Source: Candidatus Parabeggiatoa sp. nov. 2 (GTDB taxonomy: Bacteria; Pseudomonadota; Gammaproteobacteria; Beggiatoales; Beggiatoaceae). Taken from it: 36,725 nucleotides of DNA. The notes under the pieces were generated by a model that saw nothing but the letters and a program-made list of their open reading frames with translations, did not search any database and was not told where the DNA came from. The translations under genes were made by a program, and so were the position numbers. The DNA is taken from assembly GCA_002085445.1 (NCBI GenBank), contig NBMI01000058.1, forward strand, positions 1-36,725, read 5' to 3'. Positions 1 to 7,067 of this stretch are shown here, in pieces (the stretch's first letter is position 1; each line of letters begins with the position of its first letter).

Positions 1-87
1 CCCCCCATTCCTTTAATAGTCGCTATTAGCCCTATTGTAGAACAAGTGAACGAGTATTTCCACAATTGCCCCATTCATTTGCGGTAA
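1..87 (+). CDS. Possible 3' end of an upstream gene
   Basis: Frame 1 is open from the window edge to a TAA at 85-87 and reads 28 residues ending VNEYFHNCPIHLR, which has a protein-like composition. A strong hairpin followed by T residues lies 55 bp downstream (142-176). The same hairpin follows the second DUF928 gene at 33004, which fits a gene end here. The family cannot be recognised from so short a piece, and chance openness is possible. Confidence 0.3.
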   Translation, partial: PPIPLIVAISPIVEQVNEYFHNCPIHLR

Positions 88-141
88 AACTCATGGACTT
101 GTGTGATTGCTAGGGGGCCGACTGGCCGTGCGTAACCCCCG

Positions 142-176
142 AAAAAATCCGATGTCTTTAAGACATCGGATTTTTA
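142..176 (+). terminator. Hairpin terminator-like element
   Basis: A long stem (AAAAAATCCGATGTCTT pairing with AAGACATCGGATTTTT) carries A-rich and T-rich arms, so it could terminate transcription in either direction. An almost identical hairpin stands at 33004-33036, 12 bp after a stop codon. This may be a dispersed bidirectional terminator. Confidence 0.5.
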
Positions 177-186
177 GCACTATCTT

Positions 187-263
187 TAAGGGTTGAATTG
201 AATCAGAAAAAATCAATGACTTATAAAAACGTCTTTCAGATAAGTAATTTTATAAGTCTTTTC
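187..263. repeat. Dispersed repeat, AAGGGTTGAATTGAATCA family
   Basis: About 77 bp (AAGGGTTGAATTGAATCA, then AATCAATGACTTATAAAAAC and TTTTATAAGTCTTTT) recurs nearly unchanged at 24973-25057. Pieces of the leading motif also occur near 1040-1080, 1400-1420 (reverse) and 34100-34122 (reverse). No coding potential. Confidence 0.7.
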
Positions 264-271
264 TAGTACCT

Positions 272-362
272 TGTCAAACTGGTTTTGTCGGGTAGGGTGC
301 GTTACACGCGCTGGTTGAGTGTTTGATGTGCGTTTTACGCACCCGACAAAACCAAATTGACA
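272..362. repeat. MITE-like inverted repeat element (91 bp)
   Basis: The ends are imperfect inverted repeats: GTTTTGTCGGGTAGGGTGCG on the left and CGCACCCGACAAAAC on the right, extended outward by TGTCAA/TTGACA. The interior is about 30 bp and non-coding. A related half-end (GCCGACAAAACTAAATTGAC) lies near 945-965. Confidence 0.6.
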
Positions 363-1040
363 GCGTTCCAATGACCCCAGTGCCCAAACTCACGTTTGGC
401 ACGAAATGCCAAAATAGAGTTTGGCACGCCTTATGTTATGTTATACCGTATATTTTAAATATAACTGTCATTTTTGATTGTAAAACAATCAGTTAGTGAT
501 GATTAACTAATCACTCTAAAAAAATATAACCCCCGAAAATTTTCTAACCATTGCCTGTTTTATATTATTAAAATGGCAAACTATTCTATTTAATCAATAA
601 AAACCGTAATTTTTACTAAAATACGGCGAAAATCCGCCCGGAACGACCTTCTGAATAGCGAATACTGTTTTAAATAAAGAGATAGGCACTATTTATTAAA
701 TAAGTTAAATTTAACGCTTATTAAACAGTCACTTATCTTGTTAGCGTGTACAAAAAAAAATTTAACGCGTCGGTATCCCTTGTAACTTGACCGCCAAACA
801 CCGAGGATCCAAGTAGGCGCTTTTATGAAATTTCATTTTAACAATTTTGACAAGTTTCCGCCAAATGGGCCTTGCCAAACGGCCCTTGCACCGCAAAATT
901 TGGGCTTTGCCAAACGGCCCTCGCACTTACGCGTTTTGTACTTACGCCGACAAAACTAAATTGACGGAGTACTAGGCTAAAGTTTTTCGGAGAAAATCTT
1001 GGACGGCCCCAAAAACGAGTTTGAATTATTCAATTGGTAT

Positions 1041-1258
1041 GAATGCGAATTAAGGGTTAAATTGAATCTCATAAATTCTTGTAAGTGGAAAACGCGCTTT
1101 GACGCTTTGACGCAAGAGATATTCACATAAGATATTTTAGGGTTATTTAGACTACTTGGTTTAGGGGCCATAAAATGTGGTTTCAAATTGAGTTATGGCC
1201 CCCAATTGCGCCTCATTAGCCATACTTTTTATAGGTGTTTTATGACAACGAGTCCTTA
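1041..1258. repeat. Dispersed 210-bp element, inverted relative to 33905-34122
   Basis: The reverse complement of this segment matches 33905-34122 over nearly its full length. Shared blocks include GAGTCCTTATAG-type ends, GCGCAATTGGGGGCCATAA and AAAGCGCGTTTTCCACTT. Its core contains a GGGGCCATAA...TTATGGCCCC palindrome. A third copy at 9938-10190 is interrupted by a short element. Non-autonomous; no ORF. Confidence 0.7.
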
Positions 1259-1735
1259 TAGCATCTCGATTGAATGGGCTATAAAATAAACGCGCTTTGA
1301 CGCTTATTGCTAAGAAACATCCACATAAGCTTGCACATGCAAGCGTCACTTGCGTGCGTTAATTATTATTATAAATCCTTGATTTCATAATAATTAATTC
1401 AACCCTTAATTCGCACACGTTTCTGGGTTCAAAATTTTCAGTAAACAGTTTATTTATAAGAGATTAATAACTATTTTAAGCCAAAAGTTATTGTACTTGA
1501 CTTATCAAATCTCAAACATAAGTTGTAATCCGCTTATTTTGGTTGTCAAGAAAATAAACTTTGATCTCAATTTTATATTTTTACGTTATAAAATCTTTTC
1601 GTATATTAAAAATTGTGAACCCCGAAACTTGAGGACGATATTTGCAAAATGCAAGCTGGCATTTCCCCACGTCGTTTCTAGGAATCCAAGCAAAAGCTTG
1701 GCACGCCCAAGCTGACTGCTTTATGGCGAATGAAA

Positions 1736-1792
1736 CCCATTACCCATTACCCATTACCCATTCTTCAATGAGCCTTCGTTCGAGGCTCATTG
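1736..1792. repeat. Heptamer tandem repeat and adjoining hairpin
   Basis: The 7-bp unit TACCCAT is repeated over 1736-1762. It is followed by a hairpin, CAATGAGCCT (1766-1775) pairing with AGGCTCATTG (1783-1792). Similar 7-bp arrays of different sequence occur throughout the window. Confidence 0.7.
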
Positions 1793-1800
1793 GTACCTTT

Positions 1801-2043
1801 GACGTGAGTTCGACTTTTCAATAAGTTATATAAATCAATTGATTAAAAAGACATTTTTATTATATGGGAGATCCTTAGCATTAAGACGTTAAAACCGAAT
1901 ATTTGTGGGCCATCAACTGGAAGATGTAAGTACAGCTTATGGGTTTTGTTTTTAACTGATTGAGAATTTATCAAACAAAACTAAATGATTAATATAACTT
2001 ATAATTTATATAAGCCATTGATATTTAACGTCGAACTCACGTC
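1801..2043. mobile_element. MITE-like element with 14-bp perfect terminal inverted repeats
   Basis: The left end GACGTGAGTTCGAC (1801-1814) is the exact reverse complement of the right end GTCGAACTCACGTC (2030-2043). The next bases on each side (ATAAGTTATATAAAT and ATTTATATAAGCC) are also related. The 243-bp element has no ORF. Its right end is 1 bp from the stop codon of the gene at 2045-3295, so insertion may have set or trimmed that gene's 3' end. Confidence 0.65.
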
Positions 2044-2044
2044 T

Positions 2045-3295
2045 TCAATAAAACATCTGTTCAAATTGGATCATAGCACTCAAAGCATGTTGCACATAAT
2101 CAACACGCACTTCCGTTGCTCGCCTATTAAATGATTTTTTAAATCGTGGATGCTTAGACGGTAACGGCCGAATCGCTCGCGGCATCCCACCGGCGTATTT
2201 ACCAGAGCGAATCTGGGCACGTAACAAAAAAGACAAGCCTTGAACAACGGCGGATGTGATACGCTTTCGTAATAACGAATTTTCAGTGGACAAAAAACTC
2301 AACGCGGCCAGTAGTCCTTCCAATCTTGTCGCAGTTGGCGTGGTACGACCATCTGTCACAAAACTACCGTAATTGATTGAATTTATAGGAAATTGTGCCT
2401 GAGTCGCCAACATACTTTCAGAAATTTGCACTGCATGTTGTCGGATTTGTATATCAAGAAAAGGTTTTTTATTGAGATGCAACCATTTAGTCGTTGCCAA
2501 CAATGCCCAATGATCGGCCTCAACACTAAATTTGCCGGCCCGAATACGCGCCAAATACGTCAGTGCGTGAGTCGCCACTTGCGCCCAGATGGGCAAAGGA
2601 TCTTTTTCATAAAGCATTAATAAACCTAATGCCGCCTCGCCCGGATAAAAAAGCGAAGTCCACCTATCGTTTTTACCGCCCCGACTCGGAATGTATTTGG
2701 AATAAAAACTACCATTGCCTTTTTGCATAAAAACAATAAAACGGCCCATTTTTCTTAAATCCTCAAGGGGAGTTGTCCCCGGTTTAATCTTTTCAAGGCT
2801 CAGCAACGCCACCAACCCTAAACCGGTGCCACCCAGTTTGGCTTGCACAGGGGCCTTACGCCCCGTTATTTCTGGATAAGACCAAACCGCAAGCAAATCA
2901 TCTTTGCCGGGGATAGGCGCAATCGTTTTTTTGAGGAATTGAGCGGCTCGCGCCAAAGTGTCACGAGTCTTGGCGTTGGGATATCTTTGTTCATACATGG
3001 CTAAGGCATACATTGTCCCGGCATGTCGCAACATATTATATTTTGGCTTTGGCTTAACCTTGGGATTCAGGTTAATCCGATAAACGAATTTACCCTTTTC
3101 ATCGCACATCCTTAGCAAATAATTAGCCGCTTGATGAATGGCTTGATTAAGCCGTGTGGGATTAACAATTTCCTCACACTCTAAACAAACCGTTCTCGCT
3201 TTAATAAAAGCGATAGGATTGGCAACGACTTCCGTTCCTAGAAGAAATAGCGTTAAGGCGACAACAGATAATCTAAACACAAGTGTTGTTTTCAT
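2045..3295 (-). CDS. Secreted alpha/alpha-toroid-like protein, function unknown
   Basis: A 416-residue protein. I chose the ATG at 3293-3295 rather than upstream starts because it opens a clean signal peptide (MKTTLVFRLSVVALTLFLLG, cleavage near VVANP). The mature part begins with a CxxC pair (VCLECEE). It then shows helical repeat motifs with conserved aromatic and acidic positions in order: RHAGTMYALAMYE, GGTGLGLVALL, LFYPGEAALGLLMLYE, DHWALLA, TRLEGLLAAL and VDYVQHALSAM. The pattern of paired helices resembles (alpha/alpha)6 toroids such as six-hairpin glycosidases, glucuronyl epimerases or terpene-cyclase-like folds. I cannot name a substrate. It stands alone, with repeats on both sides and a MITE-like element touching its stop. 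No clear Shine-Dalgarno is seen. Confidence 0.75.
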   Translation of the reverse strand: MKTTLVFRLSVVALTLFLLGTEVVANPIAFIKARTVCLECEEIVNPTRLNQAIHQAANYLLRMCDEKGKFVYRINLNPKVKPKPKYNMLRHAGTMYALAMYEQRYPNAKTRDTLARAAQFLKKTIAPIPGKDDLLAVWSYPEITGRKAPVQAKLGGTGLGLVALLSLEKIKPGTTPLEDLRKMGRFIVFMQKGNGSFYSKYIPSRGGKNDRWTSLFYPGEAALGLLMLYEKDPLPIWAQVATHALTYLARIRAGKFSVEADHWALLATTKWLHLNKKPFLDIQIRQHAVQISESMLATQAQFPINSINYGSFVTDGRTTPTATRLEGLLAALSFLSTENSLLRKRITSAVVQGLSFLLRAQIRSGKYAGGMPRAIRPLPSKHPRFKKSFNRRATEVRVDYVQHALSAMIQFEQMFY

Positions 3296-3576
3296 ATTCA
3301 CAGAGATCACTTCGTTTCCCGATAAACACGGAGGGTGGGTTTGTTTTATACTTAACACGGTTTCCGTTTTTAGCCGCGCAAAGTATAACCCTAGACTAGG
3401 CGGTTTTTTAAACGAGAGAAAAAATAACAGTTTATCACAGTAGTGAGTATAGAAAACTCTAAAACTCTTTCTTCGCGATCCGCTTTTCATAAACCAACAA
3501 ACCCAGGCTGTCAATAAAAGGGTTGAATGATGGTGTCATTAAAAATGATAGTTACTCTTTGGTGTTCGTGATTCAT

Positions 3577-3895
3577 TCATACTTGCCATCGTCAAAAATT
3601 GCGCTTTTGTCATTTCTTTGATCGGAGAAATCTGCGCGTTTGTCATTTCTTTGATCGGAGAAATCTGGTTTTCAGGACTCAATATTTCAACAATTGCGTG
3701 CGTTTGTCATTTCTTTGATCGGAGAAATCTGCGCGTTTGTCATTTCGACGACAGGAGAAATCTGGTTAAAATGACTCTTGCGCGTTTGTCATTTCGACGA
3801 CGCTTTTGTCATTTCGACTTAAGGAGAAATCTACGCTGAAAGTCATTTCGACTTAAGGAGAAATCTGCGCTGAAAGTCATTTCGACGACGCTTTT
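3577..3895. repeat. Tandem expansion of a TCATTTC...GGAGAAATCT unit
   Basis: The segment begins with the terminal sequence of the TATACTT-type MITE (CATACTTGCCATCGTCA, AAAATTGCGCTTTTGTCATT). It then repeats a roughly 34-bp unit of the form GTCATTTC-(TTTGATCGG, GACGACAGG or GACTTAAGG)-AGAAATCT about eight times with small changes. Single copies of the unit lie inside the MITE copies at 17976 and 18305, so this looks like an amplified MITE end. Confidence 0.7.
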
Positions 3896-3904
3896 GTTTT
3901 TTAA

Positions 3905-4085
3905 AGTCGCGTTAGAAACGCTTGATGTGGTTAGCCTTTGCAAGTAAAAAAAGGGATTCTCAAGCATTAATGTTACCCTAAGCTCTCATTAGGCGAGGGG
4001 ATAAAGGGCTGATACTCCCGCAATTCATAATTTAAGAAAGACATACTACTTGATAAGTATGCATGTCAATAGTTATCAATAGAAT
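3905..4085. repeat. About 180-bp dispersed repeat, inverted copy at 24110-24330
   Basis: The reverse complement shares long blocks with 24110-24330: TAGATAGCAATTCTATTGA, GGGAGTATCAGCCCTTTATC, CCCTCGCCTAATGAGAGCTT and AAGGCTAACCAC. The two copies differ in a middle segment, where the second carries a perfect hairpin. Non-coding. Confidence 0.7.
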
Positions 4086-4092
4086 TGCTATC

Positions 4093-4185
4093 TAAGTACC
4101 CGTGCAAGAGTTTGAAAGGTTTATGAATCAAAAAGTAACTGTTTTTGTTAGGTTTATTTTTTTAAAATACATGCACGGGTACTTA
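4093..4185. mobile_element. MITE-like element, TAAGTACCCGTGCA ends (copy 1)
   Basis: The 93-bp element is bounded by perfect 14-bp inverted repeats TAAGTACCCGTGCA and TGCACGGGTACTTA. The interior contains GTTTTTGTTAGGTTTATTTT. A second copy with the same ends and interior lies at 27131-27220, 5 bp after the histidine kinase stop. Confidence 0.7.
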
Positions 4186-4296
4186 GTATATTGTTAATAA
4201 CCCCAGCGGGGATGCGAGGAGTCAATGCCATATCGTACGGAAAAGGCCCGTTTGTAGTAGGCAATTTATCGCCTCACGCAAACAACTAATCCCTGC

Positions 4297-4390
4297 TGCC
4301 AAACTAAAGTTTGGACTCCGTTGCCAAACTAAAGTTTGGACTCCGCTGCCAAACTAAAGTTTGGACTCCTGCCGCCAAACTAAAGTCCCT
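4297..4390. repeat. Palindromic repeat cluster CCAAACTAAAGTTTGG (four copies)
   Basis: Four head-to-tail copies of CTGCCAAACTAAAGTTTGG followed by ACTCC, the last truncated. Each can fold on itself. The same unit appears at 10226-10258 (once), 19150-19255 (CCAAACTCAAGTTTGG form) and 21522-21660 (about five copies), so it is a dispersed REP-like family. Confidence 0.8.
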
Positions 4391-4452
4391 AAAATTGTCA
4401 TTTTGGTAAATAGAATAAAATAAAATACTTAAATTAAATCGGTATAATGTCT

Positions 4453-4477
4453 ATTACCAATTACCAATTACCAATTG
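4453..4477. repeat. Heptamer tandem repeat ATTACCA
   Basis: Three and a half head-to-tail copies of the 7-bp unit ATTACCA. The same unit occurs at 18483-18510 and 21694-21711, where it overlaps the ends of genes. Confidence 0.8.
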
Positions 4478-4579
4478 AGTATTCATAAGGGTAAACGATA
4501 ACACTCACATTCTAATCAACAAATTAAAAAAGTTTTGGTTTAATAAAATTATTGAATAGGTTTTAATAGTGAAGTCCTC

Positions 4580-4617
4580 TATAATACCCCTTCTCTTTTA
4601 ATTAAACTCAACGGAGT
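4580..4617 (+). promoter_or_regulatory. Probable -10 box and ribosome binding site of the giant repeat gene
   Basis: A perfect TATAAT stands at 4580-4585, 38 bp upstream of the GTG start at 4623. ACGGAG at 4611-4616 is a usable Shine-Dalgarno. The nearest TTGAAT (4552-4557) is 22 bp from the -10 box, which is too far for a good -35, so the promoter call is weak. Confidence 0.35.
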
Positions 4618-4622
4618 CTCAG

Positions 4623-6704
4623 GTGAAAAAAACTTTAGCATTATTCATCTTGACGGCCGCCTTTTTATTTTCGGCGGCTAACGCATCCGCAAATGATGTG
4701 TATAAAGAGCGTCTGGTGACGCTCGAACTGAGTGTCTCTCCAGACGAAGTGGCCTCTCTCGAACAAATGCCCGCTGTTTCGGAGATCGAGGAACCGCGTG
4801 TGCGTCAAAGTGTTCGTGAGGGCGACGATGAAGGTGTTATCACCGTTGGCATCACGCTTGACATGAATGCGTTGGATGCCCAAGCGGTCAGTGAAATGTG
4901 TTCTTGCCTGATTATGGCTTTGGAGGCTGAGCATCTGGCCTTATTTAAGCCCGAAGCCGTGGCCGGTTTTAGTGCGGAACAAATCGCGCTACTCAAGCCT
5001 GAAACCGTGGCCGGCTTTACTGTGGCACAAATCGCTTTTCTCGAGGTTGAAGTGATGGCCGGCTTTACGGCCCAACACATCGCTTACCTGAATACGGAAC
5101 TGGTGGCCCTGTTTACGGCCGAACATGTAGCCGTTCTCAATCCGCTGGCAATGGCTGGCTTTACGGTCGAACAAATCGCGGTGATTAATCCACTCGCCAT
5201 GGTGAGTATCACTGCTGAATATATCATAAATCTCACCCCGGCAGCGGCCAGTGGCTGCACCATGGCACAGATAGCCAACTTGAGTCTTGAGGCCATTGCT
5301 GCCTTTAGTGCGGCACAAATCGCTTTTATTCCGGCCGAAGCGATGGCCGGCTTTAGTGTGGCCCAAATCGCTGTTCTTTCTGTAGAGACTCTGGCTGGTT
5401 TCACGGCCGCACAAATCGCGCTACTCAAGCCAGAAACCATAGCCAGTTTGACGGTGGAGCAAATCGCTTTTCTCAAGGTTGAGGCGATGGCCGGCTTTAC
5501 GGCCCAACACATCGCTTACCTGAATACGGAACTGGTGGCCCTTTTAACGGCCGAACATGTGGCCTTTCTCAATCCGCTGGCAATGGCTGGCTTTTCGGCC
5601 GAACAAATCGCCGTGATTAATCCACTCGCCATGGTGAGCATCACTGCTGAATATATCATAAATCTCACCCCGGCAGCGGCCAGTGGCTGCACCATGGCAC
5701 AGATAGCCAACTTGAGTCTTGAGGCCATTGTCGGCTTTAGTGCGGCACAAATCGGTTTTATTCCGGCCGAAGCGATGGCTGGCTTTAGTGTGCAACAAAT
5801 CGCTTTTCTTTCTGTCGGTGCTTTCAGTGGTTTCACCGCGGCACAAATCACTTTTCTTTCGGCCGACGTGGTGGCCGGGTTTAGTGTGGAACAAATCGCG
5901 GCTTTTTCAGTTAATGCGGTGAGTGGCTTTAGCGCGGCACAAATCGCTTCTTTCCCGGCTGAGGTCATGGCTGGCTTTAGCGCGGAACAACTCGCTGTTT
6001 TTCCAGCCGATGTCATGGCGAACTTGAGTGTAGAACAACTTGGTTCTCTGTCAGCCGACATGGTTGCGGGTTTTACGGCAGCCCAAATAGCTGCTTTTTC
6101 GACCGACATTGTGGCCGGCTTTACGGCTGAACAAATTGCCTCTATTTCGGTCGATGCCTTTGCGGGTTTTACGGCGACACAAATCGCCTCTATTTCTATT
6201 GATACCTTTGCGGGTTTTACGGCGACACAAATCGCCGCGCTTTCCGTGGAGACGGTGGCCGGCTTTACGGCGACACAAATCGCTTCTCTTTCTCTCGATG
6301 TCTTGGCTGGCTTTACAACGACACAAATCGCGGCACTTTCCGTGGAGGCGGTGGCCGGCTTTACGGCGACACAAATCGCCTCTATTTCTATTGATACTTT
6401 GGCCGGCTTTGCGGCGACACAAATCGCGGCTTTTTCCGTGGAAGCGGTGGCTGGTTTTACGGCAACACAAATCGCCGGGCTTTCAGTCGAGGCGGTAGGC
6501 AGCTTGACAGCGACACAAATCGCCGCGATATCGGTTGAGACGGTGGCCGGTTTTACGGCAACACAAATCGCTTCTCTTTCCGTGGCAACTGTGGCTGGCT
6601 TTGCGGCGACACAAATCGCGGCGCTTTCCGTGGAAAATCGCCTCTATTTCTATCGATACTTTGGCCGGCTTTACGGCGACACAAATCGCCTCTATTTCTA
6701 TTGA
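4623..6704 (+). CDS. Giant secreted 16-residue-repeat protein, N-terminal part
   Basis: The GTG at 4623 follows an ACGGAG ribosome site and opens a signal peptide (MKKTLALFILTAAFLFSAAN, cleavage after ASA near residue 23). Residues 24-100 are a non-repetitive, acidic N-terminal region. From about residue 100 the protein consists of tandem 16-residue units with consensus AVAGFTATQIAALSVE, preserved at DNA level as 48-bp units. Each unit is two related octads, [ST]-x-[ET]-[AQ]-[VI]-[AG]-[AG]-[FL], suggesting a short-helix solenoid. N-terminal units are diverse (FTAEHVAVLNPLAM, ITAEYIINLTPAAA); later ones are nearly identical. The frame ends at a stop (6702-6704) only because of a frameshift near 6636. 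The repeat continues in frame +1, then returns to this frame near 6945. Function unknown; an extracellular structural or adhesive role is a guess. Confidence 0.75.
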   Translation: MKKTLALFILTAAFLFSAANASANDVYKERLVTLELSVSPDEVASLEQMPAVSEIEEPRVRQSVREGDDEGVITVGITLDMNALDAQAVSEMCSCLIMALEAEHLALFKPEAVAGFSAEQIALLKPETVAGFTVAQIAFLEVEVMAGFTAQHIAYLNTELVALFTAEHVAVLNPLAMAGFTVEQIAVINPLAMVSITAEYIINLTPAAASGCTMAQIANLSLEAIAAFSAAQIAFIPAEAMAGFSVAQIAVLSVETLAGFTAAQIALLKPETIASLTVEQIAFLKVEAMAGFTAQHIAYLNTELVALLTAEHVAFLNPLAMAGFSAEQIAVINPLAMVSITAEYIINLTPAAASGCTMAQIANLSLEAIVGFSAAQIGFIPAEAMAGFSVQQIAFLSVGAFSGFTAAQITFLSADVVAGFSVEQIAAFSVNAVSGFSAAQIASFPAEVMAGFSAEQLAVFPADVMANLSVEQLGSLSADMVAGFTAAQIAAFSTDIVAGFTAEQIASISVDAFAGFTATQIASISIDTFAGFTATQIAALSVETVAGFTATQIASLSLDVLAGFTTTQIAALSVEAVAGFTATQIASISIDTLAGFAATQIAAFSVEAVAGFTATQIAGLSVEAVGSLTATQIAAISVETVAGFTATQIASLSVATVAGFAATQIAALSVENRLYFYRYFGRLYGDTNRLYFY
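5053..5780 (+). repeat. Nine-unit (432-bp) segmental duplication inside the repeat gene
   Basis: The stretch from about 5053 matches the one from about 5485 almost base for base. Landmark GGCTTTACGGCCCAACACAT is at 5061 and 5493, an offset of 432 bp = 9 x 48. The duplicated block contains the unusual units with TAEYIINLTPAAASGCTM, so it cannot be explained by general repeat similarity. Confidence 0.85.
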
Positions 6705-6945
6705 TACTTTGGCCGGCTTTACGGCGACGCAAATCGCGGCGCTTTCCGTGGAGACGGTGGCTGGCTTTACGGCGACACAAGTCGCTTCGCTTTCCGTTGA
6801 GGCGGTGGGCAGCTTGACGACGACACAAGTCGCGGCTTTGTCGGTTGAGACGGTGGCCGGTTTTACGGCAACACAAATCGCTTCTCTTTCCGTGGCAACT
6901 GTGGCTGGCTTTGCGGCGACACAAATCGCGGCGCTTTCCGTGGAA
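6636..6945 (+). other. Out-of-frame segment of the giant repeat gene
   Basis: In this roughly 310-bp stretch the 16-residue repeat is readable only in frame +1 relative to the flanks. At the 5' junction (TCCGTGGA joined to AAATCGCC) 26 bp of a unit are missing. At the 3' junction (TCCGTGGA joined to ACGGCGACAC) 16 bp are missing. The total of 42 bp restores the frame. The 105 bp before each junction (6531-6635 and 6841-6945) are identical. This could be real unequal recombination or an assembly error. Confidence 0.8.
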
Positions 6946-7067
6946 CGGCGACACAAATCGCGGCGCTTTCCGTCGAGGCGATAGGCGGCTTAACGGCGAC
7001 ACAAATCGCGGCGCTTTCCGTCGAGGCGATAGGCGGCTTAACGACGACACAAATCGCGGCGCTTTCC

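Larger units (their letters stand above)
88..1800. other. Gene-free, AT-rich repeat region
   Basis: No believable coding sequence is seen here. It holds the elements listed separately, TTGGCACG-type palindromic fragments (386-430), and two copies of a TTGCCAAACGGCCCT motif around 870-925. It also has two segments sharing AACGCGCTTTGACGCTT (about 1088 and 1288), suggesting decayed copies of one element. Confidence 0.6.

Noticed and set aside
1491..1824. Short open frames between 977 and 1824
   Set aside because: They overlap heptamer arrays and decayed elements. No ribosome sites and no recognisable residues patterns.
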